NCBI GenBank assembly: GCA_021397845.1
Contig: CM038038.1
Span: 64,164,748-64,228,747 of the forward strand
Direction: 5' to 3'
From: Areca catechu
Lineage: Eukaryota > Streptophyta > Magnoliopsida > Arecales > Arecaceae
Length of the DNA: 64,000 nucleotides
Part shown: in pieces, positions 38,001 to 50,000 of the stretch
Layout: every line of letters begins with the position of its first letter
Position numbering within the stretch: the stretch's first letter is position 1
Notes under the pieces: model-generated
Told to the model about the DNA's origin: nothing
Database searches by the model: none
The model's input: only the letters and a program-made list of their open reading frames with translations
Position numbers and translations under genes: made by a program

Positions 38001-41000
38001 GAATCAGAGAGAGAGAGAGGGAGAGAGGAACAAAAGGAGGGGGAGTAGGTAGGGAGGCTGGCGGTGGCCACTAGAAGGCTGTGAAAGTCCTTGGAGGGCA
38101 GGATCTTCCTCCTCACCCTCCATTGGGTTGAAACAAGGATGACCAATGATGATTGAAATGGGGGTGATTGCACATGTTTCAACTCGATAGAGGGTGACTA
38201 CCATTGTTTCTACTCGATGGAGGGTGGAGAGGAAGATCTTGCCCTTCGCGGGCTTTTGCGCCCTTTTGGCAGCCATCGCTAGCCTCCCTATCCACTCCTC
38301 TTTTTGTTCCTCTTTCTCACTCCCTCTCTCTATCTCTCTATCTCTTTCTATTTTTCTCTACGGAGGGTGGGGCTCCGGAGGCCTTCGAAGCCCTTCGACG
38401 GCCTCTTCGACTTTTCCTATCCTTCCCTCCTCCCTCTCTTTTTTCTTCTATTTTTTTCTCCCTCACTAATGTTTCGTTTTTGATGTTGGAACCATGTTGG
38501 TCGGTAATCAGTATGGTTTAGCACATCCTGAATTGGCCTATTTGGGATGGTTTGGCGAACACTGATTAATACAACTCAGTCTATTACCAGATTTGTATGC
38601 AACGACACATGGGTTTTGTTGGGGTAAATTTTGCTTGTGCCAAGGACATGAAGCCCCAATCAATAAGGGCCAATAGCATATTTTTTGATCGTCCATCGGA
38701 TGAGGGTCTTGGTCGGCAGGAAGTAGCCTCAGCCTAGCACTACTAACATGCAGGTCCCGCCACTTGGGGGTAAGCTTGGTCGGAGGGCCCAACCACGTGC
38801 CCTCTGACCACTCCTTAGATTGGGCCCTTGGGCCCTTAGTCTGGTTGGGCCCTTCGACCACTTAGATTGAGCCCTTGGTCAGAAAGGTTCCAGCCAAAAT
38901 TGTCAGTAGATGGTCGCCCTCCATCTCCAAGAAAGGACAACACCGTAGAGGTCTCCTTTGGCCTTCCCGACCTTCGGCATTGGGCTCTTCACCTTTGGAA
39001 TGCTAGCATGTGTAGCATTTGCTCAAATAGAATATGTCGAAGGTTCGACATTCGAAGTTCATCCCTTGTGCCCAAGGCCAATTGCCCCATTAGTGGGATA
39101 GTGTTGTTCCACTATACTCCTTTGGCTTTGGCCCTGTTGACCCTCGGTCTTGGCAAAGAGCCACTCTCCCTCCGGCAGTCACCCAACATTGATCATCCCC
39201 TGGCAACCATCAGCTCGGCTGACCTTTGGTCACAAATTAACCCTTGGCCGATTGATGGAAAGCTCCTTAGTCCACGAGATTGGCGGAAGGTGATCTACTT
39301 CAACAGCATGGCCCCCAAAGGAAGCAGAGGCATTCTAAGTCTTTCGGCCTCCTGGATCCTCGGCCTACCCAACCTTCGACCCGAGCAAAGTTCCACCTAG
39401 CCCTTAGTAGTCAACCTTTGGCAATCCTCGGGTGTGCCAATACAGCATCCCGAGATCTTGGGCCCTCCGAATCCTTCGGTCTCCTGGACCTTTGACCATG
39501 ATACGAGTACTCAGACCGTGTCACCCACTGATCACCTTCATCCAACCGAGCATCTCGGTCGACCATTCCTTGGACTTAATAGGAATCAAGGATCACTAAA
39601 CCGGTACCATGACCTGTACCGGTCAGTGATTGGTATGGTACGATACTGTACCATAGCGGTATATGTACCGATCATGGTGAATTGAGAAAAAACTATTCGC
39701 TGAACCGGATATGAACCGGACCCGAACCAGGCAAAATCGAGCCCGAAACGGATTGTACCGATCCGAATCGACCCGTACCGGTCCGGTTCATGTCATTTTT
39801 TATGGTCCAGGTCCTGAATTATTTTCTAGGACTGAATCGTACCGGTTCTTAGCCGGTACGGTATAGTACGTCCTGAATCAGATAGTTTGAGATGGTTCTG
39901 AAAACCCTGATAGGAATGCTTGGACCAAGTGATATTCCATTAGTTTAACGGCTAAGAACTGGTATGGTATAGTACGTCCTGAATCGGATAGTTTGAGATG
40001 GTTCTGAAAACCCTGATAGGAATGCTTGGACCAAGTGATGTTCCATAAGTTTAACGGCAAAGGGGTCCTTTAGGTGATTGCCCATTTAGGCCCCTTAACA
40101 ACCAACACTGTGAATGCTTGTCCCAGGCACTAGATCATGTGACCAAAAAGTCACATCATGCCTAATTTTCTCTAAAATCTCCACCATATCACTAAATTTA
40201 AGAGGAGCATATTTGGGTTCATGCAATAATCTATATTGCCATTAAAGAAGCATAACCGATTCTACATAAAAGACAATGCTAACTAAAAAGGAATAGACAT
40301 TCCGTATAGACAGGGAGATCCCCTGACAGCACATGCTAGAATTTCTAGCACTATCACCTCTCACCAACCTTGATGAAGACTTTTCTATCACAAAAATATT
40401 CCTCTTCTGCCTATAAAAGGGACTTCCTGGGAGCTCTTGGTATGCAAAATCTCTCTACCACCACTCATACTATTGTTGTGCCACAAAATAAGTTATGTCA
40501 GAGGGCCTGTGTTGGAGCTACCTATAGCTAGGGCTTTTTTGCAGGTTTCGCCTTTCAAAGGCTGGCCCGTGCTGCCAGCTCCAGCATCAACTCTAGCATT
40601 TCTAATGCTTGACAGATTTCAGCACCAACAGGTTCTATCCTTGATAAGGAAGTAATCGAGAACTTTATCATAAATTACATTGCACTTGATAGTCTTATAA
40701 AGAAGAAATTAGGCTTGTGCTAGATATTCATGAGTGCATAGTGATAGGAGAGCAAATATACTTAAGCTGACATGAAAAGTAGTCAAATGAGAGCTTAGTC
40801 ATGAGCCAGCAATTTTGGTAGCAACCGAGAGAATTGTTAAGGCTATTGCACCATTATATTGAGTGCTAATGGCCATGGATAGTGAGAGATACCCTTAGAT
40901 GGGCTTTCCTTGCTATATGATGATGGTTGCTAAGACTGAGACATGTAGATAGATCCGAAGAATGTTGTAGAGTACATTGACATTGTTGAGCAGAGGTGGA

Positions 41001-44000
41001 ATTATCGGATGGATAGGGAATTATGTCTATCAGATAATGTTTCGTTCATGCTTGTCTTTATCTATTCTTATACAGTGAAACAAAAATCGCTGAATTGGTA
41101 CTAGACATTATACTGGCTGGCGATTGGTTTGGTATGGTACATGTCCTTATTGTACCATGCCGGGGCATATTGAAATAGGGAGAGGGATGTTGGCGAGCGA
41201 GACCTTGCTCCACACTGCGGAATGCGCGGGATCAACTTGATGCTGCCATGGCCATGAAAGGAACCATCACCAGGGAAGGATTAGGACACACCATCCGCTC
41301 CCGTTGCGGAGGTGTGCCCCCATGGGGCTGCAAACACCTGAGAGAACCAAAGAGGGTGAAGAAGAACTCCAAACCTTGGAGGAGAAAAGGGATCTCTTCT
41401 ATTCTCAAAACCTCACTACTCTTTCTCACATACAAGATAGAAGATACATATATATACCCTAGGCCACAACTAACCTAGCCCTCAAAACACTCCTCCCTAG
41501 GCCAACTCATGAAGTTTGTAACCCGTCAGATGAGTCAACTTGACCAGAACTTCATCATGCTGTCGACCTGCAGGAGTCGGCTCCTGCAGTGACCGAACCG
41601 GCTCATCCATCCGAGATGACTCCTGCAGATCCTAAACCGACTCCAACCTCAAGACCCACAAACCCGAATCTCGAGCCCGTGGAGTGCCGAACTTCACCCT
41701 AGGACCAAACCCGTCCTAGACACCCATGAACACACCATGAGCCCCCTGGAACACCTCCAGGAACTGCTTGGCACGCCTCCAAGCACCTAGGGATCGCCTC
41801 CTGCATCCCTGCCATGGTCTCCCAAGTCTCTCCAAAGCTTGGGAGCACCATGCAAATCCCAACAAGGGAGAAGCAAAGGGAGGAAGAGGGAAAGAGAGGG
41901 CGAGGGAGAGGGAGGGAGAGAGGGATGGAGGTGGGAGAGAGAGACATGTGCAAGGGCTTACCTAGGCATTGGTTGACATTGAAGAGGAGGTTGATGAGTG
42001 ATCTAAGTGAGCAAGATGATCAACGAGCAGGAATGGGGGGAGAGAGAGGACCTCAGAGGGCATCGGAAGAGGGGGGGCTTAGGAGGCTTTTAAAGGGCTA
42101 AACCGGCTGTTCTGGTTCAGTTTGGTTTGGCTTTCCTTGCAATGAAATCTAAGAGCAATCATTTGTTCATTAACTAAATCAATTGCAAACTATATTGATA
42201 ACTTACTGCCTTAACATGAAGTTCCAGTTCAATGTCTTGGGAATGGACATGGATGAGAAACTTTGGCTACTTTATGCAATGTGACCTATAGGATGGAGCT
42301 TGATCCGGTAGTTACTGCCTGATGTTTGAAAGAGTTAAGTTAATTTAATTGCCATATGGATCATTACTTTGTTACCTCAAGCAAATCGATGACATCATAG
42401 AACATGTGTGTGTTTCACAAGGTAAAGCATTTAGGGTAGGGGCGCACAGCTTTAGTGACGAGCCAATCGTGTCTAGCTAAAATAGTATGAATCCAGATAT
42501 ATTCAGAGCTTCAGACACCTACTATAATTGGTCTACTGTAGTGTCTGATATGCATTTTGCTTGGTTGCATTTGCAGTCAAATGTTAGTTCCATTTTAGGC
42601 AATTATCCAACCTCCTAAGGAGGTTGGTGATTTCATCCTCTCGCATACACTCCTCCAGTGGCTGTGAGATTGCTCTACCTTCGTCCTGATCCATAGCAAA
42701 TAAAGGAACTGCCTCACACAGAAGCGCTTGAACAAGCTGATATATGTTCTAATCTGAGGCTAAAATTGTTGAAGTGTATTGAAGAGGAAGTGGAGCTGAA
42801 GTATGATGATTTAGTTCACAATGATTTTGTATAGGATGATGAGGATCTAAGGATTGGTTGGTTTGAAGGTCAACAATAGTAGCTAGCAAGGATCGCTGAA
42901 CCGGTACTGGGACCCATACCGGTCAGCTACCGGTACGGTACGGTATGGTATGGTCCGTACCGTACCAGTACGTGTATCGAGGCTAAAAAAATGATAAAAA
43001 ACTCTCCTCCCTTTCAAGCAAAGATTGTTAAACCAGACCCGAACCGGACTGAACCGGGCGGTACGGTACAGTACGCTACAGTATCGTACCATACCATACG
43101 GCAAGGTTTTAAATCCCATCGGACAGGGTTGTCCCGGTTTTTTCCTGGAACAGGACGCGTCAGCATCTCGCCCCATCCCGACAATCGGGACAGGCAATGT
43201 CCTAAGGTGTCCCGATTGGGACACTGGGATGCTGGCGGGATGTCCTGTCCCGATATATGGGATAATACCATCCCGGTGTCCCATGGGATGTCCCGTCGAG
43301 ACCTGAATCCTTGCCATACGGAATTTATTTTTTTTAAATTTTTTTTAATTGTCCGGGATGCCGGATCGTTTTTTATATGTGAACTGTACTGGCTCTTGGC
43401 CGATACGGTACGGTACGCCTCGTACCGGGCGGTACGGGATGGTATCGCAAACCATGGTAGCTAGAGCTTAATGAGCCAGAATCACCTCCTTGATAGGCTA
43501 GTTTTCTAGCAAGAGAGGCTTAGTGGATGCAAAACAATAGGTAGAGATACATATGGCATTCTCACATCCTGCCAAGCAACCATTGAGGTCTGGGAGAAGC
43601 CAATCATCATTGCAAGGATCCATGTCCAAGATGTCCTAGAAATTTGATAGAGTGCTTAGAAGGGCCTATCTTGGTATATGATCTAGTCGGGTGGGTAGGG
43701 CCAGTGAGGGTAGTGAGCCTAATCAAGTCGCCTAGCAAAGCTACGTAGGCATGGACATCCAGGGAAATAAAGCAATTCCTTTGATCAGCTAGAAAGAAAA
43801 AGGAAAAAGAACTACAGATCCAATGGAGTGAGTCAATGAGGAGTATGTCACTCTGATTCAGAGACTAGTGAGCTCTCATATGATCAGTTGCCCAAGTCAT
43901 CTTATGTCACCAATGATGAGGACAATGATATCTGAAGTGATGATGTCTCTAGTGTCCAAGGAAGGTAATAGTGGACATTGCATGATTGCATATGACTTAC

Positions 44001-47000
44001 AATCTCATGCTCTTCGATTCATCGATGAATCCCAATTCAGTAATGCCACATAGAGTAGGGGCCATGGTGCACTACCTGGTTAGCCTATGAGAATACCATT
44101 ATATACAAGAGATGGACCTCTTGAGGTCATTCAGGGTGCTATCATTGCAAATGACCTTGCTTCTGGAGTAGTATCTCTGGTTGTGTCTGGATTCGAGTTG
44201 TACACTATAATATATTCTCTTCCACAAGGAATGCTGAACCAGTATTGAGAGCTGTACTGGTTAGCGACTGGTATGGTACGGTACTGTACCATACCATATT
44301 GGGATGTGTTACCACACTCCATGAAATTAAGAAAAAATCCATCCCTCATTGCTACATTGTCCGACCTGAATTGGGCTGAACTAGATAAAACATACCGGTA
44401 CGGTACTGTATCTTACCATTCTGGTCCGATTTGGGCTATTTTGGATGGTCCAGGTTTTCGAACCATTTTTTACGATCGAATCATACCGGTTCTTAGCTGG
44501 TATAGTTCGATATGCCTCGAACCGGGCGTTTCAGGACAGTTTGCAAAACCTTGCTATTCCACGTAACCAGGCCATGACCTATGTAGATGTCCTTTGTTTA
44601 AGGCATAATATTTGAGTAGCCATAACCCTTCACAACCTCATGTAGCTTATTGGTTGGATTTTAATGTTGCAATCTTCAAATGGCCAATCTAGTATCAGAC
44701 AAGGATTATTGAACTGGTACCGAGACCCATACCAGTCAATGATTGGTATGGTACGATATCGTACGATACTGGTACATGTACCGGTCTTAGTGAAAGTGAG
44801 AAAAAAACTCTTCTTCCTCCATGATTACATTATCCGATCTGATCTGGATCCAAACTGGACTGAACCGAGCCCGAAGTGGACTGAACCGGTGTGTACCATA
44901 CCGAATCATCTTGAATCGGTCCGGTTCGGGTGTTTTTGGATTGTCCAGCATCCTGGACTATTTTTTAAGGCTGAACCGTACTGGTTCTTAGTCGGTACGG
45001 TTTGATATGCTCCAAATTGGGCTGTTCAGGACGGTTTTGAAAATCCTGGTATTAGGGCATGTCCAGTATAAAAAATGCAGGGGGTTATTTGAAAAGTTGA
45101 ATTAATATCCTAGATCTGGATCATGATCTTAATGCTGACATCTACAAAGGATATAGACACACCACAAAATTTTAGACATTGGTACGTATTTGATAATTGT
45201 TTTGTATATTAAATTTTATGTACTCTTACATTTAGTTGTGCTGTAAGTGTATTAAATTAATACAATTAATACTATTAATTGTACTTCAAATCTATTTGAT
45301 TATAAAAAAGATAGCAAAAGAACATCAAAATCCTAAATTAAACAGCCATAATGATTAAAATAGTAATTGTAAACAAAAAATGAAATAATTAAAAACTGAA
45401 AAATAATTAGAAAAAATGGATATGCTATTCTGTACCTTGTTACTTTACTGAATTGTTATGGTTCCATACTAGTCACTAACAGTATGACACCCAGTACCGG
45501 TTTGGCAAATTTTGATTGTGATCTTTGATATGACATTGTAGCTAGCATGGATGTAGCTAGAGGTGCAAACGAGCCAAGCAGCTTGCGAGTTGCTTAAGCT
45601 TAACTCAAGTCCAAGCTCAACTTGATTCGAGCTTGAATAGCTCGAGCAATTTTTGAATCAATTTTGGATAGCCAAATACTCAGCTCGAAGGCTTGCAAGC
45701 CTAGTCAAGTGTGTGTATGATGTATATGTGTATGCATGTATGTATGTGTATATTATATTTTATTTATAATATATATTATTAATTTAATATTTTAAAATAT
45801 AATTTTTTTAATTATAAGAATAACTTGAATTCAAGCACAACTATGGCTTGTCTGTTAATCGAGTTGAGTCGAGCCGATCTTGAGTAGTGCTTTTTTTTTT
45901 TTTTACAAGTCAAGCTCAAGCTTGGATGTTAAGGCTTGGTCGATTTGTCATTGCTATTGAAGCATGAATAATATATGCCTTCTACAAGAGGTTATTTGTT
46001 ATTAATGCAAGCTTAGTCTAGCATGATGGTAGCCATCGTATTGATCATGCATTCGTACCTGGAGTGTGTCAAAGGCTGATCCAGAGAAGCGAAGAGGTGC
46101 ATAACTAACCTGGACCTAATTTTTTGTTTGTTGGCTGGTTTAGCCTAAGTTGGAAAGTGAATATATAATAGAGACAAGTTGACGTGATAAGCAAGCAAAA
46201 ATGCTAACAGGTTCTAATAAATCATAGGACCAAATTATGATGGGACTTTTTTGCCCCTTCTTTCCATAATTGTAAATCTCCTTCGGTCCTTCCTATTTAA
46301 CTATGAATGGATATGGACACATTCAAGTTTAGGTTTAAAGAACACAGGGTTCTCGGTACCGGTGGTCAGCCGGTATGGTACTGGTATTGTACCGTACCGA
46401 CACACGGTATATACCAGCACGTCCAACTTTTTTTGGTTGATGAATTTTGGCCTTTTTAGGTTTTTATTTTGTTTTTTTAGGATTTATGATTTAGGATTCA
46501 GTGTTTAGGGCCTTTAGAATTTGGAATTTAGAGTTTAGGATTGAAGACTTCAAGTTTAGGATTTAGAATTTAAAAAATGCTAATACATTAATTCTAATTA
46601 AAATAAGATATAAAATGATAATTAAACTAAGATTATCAGCAATTAATGAAAGTGAAAGGTAACATATAAATATAATTACATACCAATGCCTATAATCGGG
46701 TAGAGTGTCGATATCCATAAATATCGGGATCATTGATGTACTCAGTAGGAAGATCAGTAAATCTCTCTAGCCAAGCAGCATGATAGTCTTGTAAGGTCAT
46801 CCCAGGAGGATACGTGATGGATCGTAACTTATCGCAGATCCCTCACTAAGGTCCCGACTTTGAGAGCTATCTAGAGACTGATGATATGGCTGTGCAGGGA
46901 CCCATCCAAATATACCAGCAGCAAAATCAGATCCATAAGATGCTCCGGGCTGCATGGGATAATAATCATTGGAAGATGACGTCTCATGCACCATATGGAT

Positions 47001-50000
47001 TATATGGACCAGAAGCTGCCGGTAGCTGCGGATAAGAGGATCCTGAATATGAGGATGATTCTAATACATCATGGATTTTACTCCATGTGTAAGAGCTGCA
47101 GCTGTATCGTATCCTGAACGATCTCGTAGAGCCCGTCGTCTATATAGAATCGTATCACCACGGGATCTACTAGCTGGTACTCCATAGTCTATCCTGTGTG
47201 GCATGGCTAAACTGTGACTCTCTAGTGAATCGAAGATGAATAGGCGGCTGCGACTCCTGTCCTCCGGCCCCTTCCTAATCACTGGATCCTCACTATCTGA
47301 AGAAGCACTAGCATCATTCTCTTTGGTATCTGAATCTGAATGGAGTGAGTGCTTCGATGGAGATGCAACTGCCTTTCCTTTTTCTCTATTTTCGGGCCGA
47401 ATAGATGCCAGGAAGGGATGATATGCTGTATCTACTGGAGCCCTGTGAGGAATATTGCTTGTTGCCCATTATCTAGCATCCATCCCAGTCTTGCTAGCTA
47501 CAAAACTGGCTAGTTGAGGAGACGATCCTGGCTCATCAAACTCTAGCTTCTGTTGCTGACTCATGACCCATCCAATCATTGGATCTTTATCCTTATAACA
47601 TATGAACTTGCAGTGGGATCGGGATATTTTAATTCAACTTCCTCCTGAATGCACTTTAGCTTTAACCTTAAATTATAGTGTACATACACAAGATCGTTGA
47701 GGCATTTCTGTTTCAGACGATTCCTCTGCTTGGAGTTGATAAGGCCAAATGTAGACCAGTTACGCTCACATTCATTGGATGACACCGTCTGGGAGAGTAT
47801 CTTGACTGCAAGAACTTTCAGATTTTTTGCAGATCCACCAAAATGCACCCACCATTCAGTTGCAAAAAATATTACATCATTTAGAATTTTAGATTTGACA
47901 AAATAAAAAATTCAATGTGAATATAATATTACACTTATTGTTTAGTAGTACCTACCAGGATTCATTTTTGATTTACTTCTAATTGCTACAGTGGATCCAA
48001 ATGAATCTGTGCCCTCTTTAAAAAATTGTCTATCCAGAAAAAAGTTTTGTTATTACGTGCTACTTGTTGAAATTAATACTAATAAAAATCACTCAACAAT
48101 TTCAACCTAACTTCTTCTAGGCACATAGCAGCGACATTTGGATCGGGTTTCATCTTGTAGATAACAATACGTAGGGCAGACATAAGCTCTTCATCCATAA
48201 TAATGTCCGGTATGGAGTATTGGAATCTCGGATTCAGATAATAAGTTGCATATATATTTTAAGAATTAGTTAAGCATACTTGTACAAATCTAATTGAATT
48301 TAAATTTTTAGGAATTTCATAAATTACTACGTACCTGCTAGATATAAATCTGAACTCATTTGATAACTCCACCATCCATCAATGATCCGGATATATTCAG
48401 TAGCATGTACTGGATCTGCCTCTTAGATCTTTTCCTTTGCCCTTTGCATCATGTAATACAGGAAGCCCATCTGAGCATACCTCTTAGAGTCCACGATGCA
48501 AAATACCTGATATAGAGGCTTGATAGCCTCTATTATCCTCTCAGCCCACTGCCAGAATGTCATCTTATCACTAAATTATCTACATTACTTTTCTCAGTAT
48601 TTGTCTTGGCATATTTGCTCTCTTGATATTTCTGACTGACAAATATTTGACGCAGCTCTACTTTCTTGCCAAGAAGACTATTAAGTGCTATGTAATTAGT
48701 AGCAAACCATGTGATCTTTGGTCTCAATATTTCTTTCCTGTAAAGCTCCTCATCAATTGTAAGACCCATGTATGGTTATATATGAATCTGGTGATTGACT
48801 GTGCTAGCTCAACTATCTTCTATACCCTGCGGATTTTTTCAATATCCATCAACATGAGATCTATATAATATGCAGCACTGGGGTCCAGAAAATATACGAT
48901 CATCGCTGCATCAAGATCTGCCCTGCGGTCTTGTACCGTGGTCCATTATTTGTGATGACCTGCATGACATTATGCTCTCCTACCTGATCAAGGATCTCCA
49001 TCAATCTGAGGATATAACTGGCATCGTGCATCTCATTGAAGCATCAACAGACTTCTAAAAAAAAGTTTTTCCATCACAATAAGTCAAGAAATTGACGATG
49101 CTCTGCCTTGTAGGACCAATCCAACCATCACACATCACTGTCAACCTATACACGGGGCCACTTGCTTTGATAGGAGGCTATCCATTCTTCTAGCTTTTTA
49201 TTGCTGTTTAGAAGCTGACCATAGAATCCCTTGTCTTGGAGGATCTACACCTGTACCAGCAGTCTGTATAGATAAAATAGCAGAGCGATAATATGGATTG
49301 TCTGCTGCATGCACTGGAATATGACTGAAATGAAACCATGAGGAGATGGCCTGCCACATATCCTTCTTTTTATCCTTTTTCAGCATGGTGTCAATTTTCT
49401 GTTACTTGGAATCTCTACTGGGAAGGGCATATGGATCAACATCATGGATAGTGGCTCATGCTGGAATCTCTGGAATACTTCTTTCTACTATCAAATGCTC
49501 CTAACATGGATGCAATACGGTCGGTGCCTCTCCTGACGGGCTTTCTGATTGAGGAGGTCCTCCTAAACTGTCTCAGACTCTTCTGCAATACTAGCATAAT
49601 CGGATCCTAATCTCGCCTCAAAAATTGATGGCTCAAATTGCTGTCTGTCTGGCCATCTTCTCTAGCTGCCTCTGCTCATACAAGCTTGCCTGAATAGCAG
49701 CCTCCATCTGTGCCTCCTCAATAGAAGGAATAGATGCTCCTTCTAACTTCCTGGAATAAAAATATGGTTCTACGGCTCTGCGGTCCATCTCTGCCTTCTT
49801 CTTTGCTGTTCTTTCCTTTCCAGCTTTGAAATCAGTAAAATGTTTCATCAACTGACGGACCTTCTATGGACACTGTCGGCATACAGATACATTAGGATAG
49901 CCGCTAGCCAAGTGCTGCTTCAACATTTTTACTCCTCCACCTTTGAATTCGATATTGCACCATTTATACCTCTAGTGATGCAGATCCAAAAACATCTCTC

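Larger units (their letters stand above)
38617..40630 (+). mobile_element. Probable solo gypsy-type LTR, sense, carrying a MITE
   Basis: It starts TGTTGGGGTAAATTTTGC and ends AGCACCAACA. The flanks GGTTT and GGTTC match at 4 of 5. A TATA box CTATAAAAGG (40,411-40,420) sits about 210 bp before the end. No internal coding region adjoins it, so it looks like a recombined solo LTR. Confidence 0.6.
40640..44160 (+). pseudogene. Fossil hAT transposase no. 2, sense, broken by insertions
   Basis: Degenerate readings recall hAT transposases. Near 40,850-40,950 it reads PLY-VLMAMDSERYP-MGFP. At 42,215-42,260 there is a VQFNVLGMDMDEKLWLL-like stretch. Near 42,720-42,840 it reads QKRLNKLIYV, NLRLKL and KCIEEEVELKYDDLVHNDFV, matching the dimerisation-domain end of the copy at 47.6 kb (CIQEEVELKYPDP). 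Two elements (41,081-42,139 and 42,887-43,456) split it. An acidic tail (SDSETSELSYDQLP) follows near 43,860. Confidence 0.6.
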
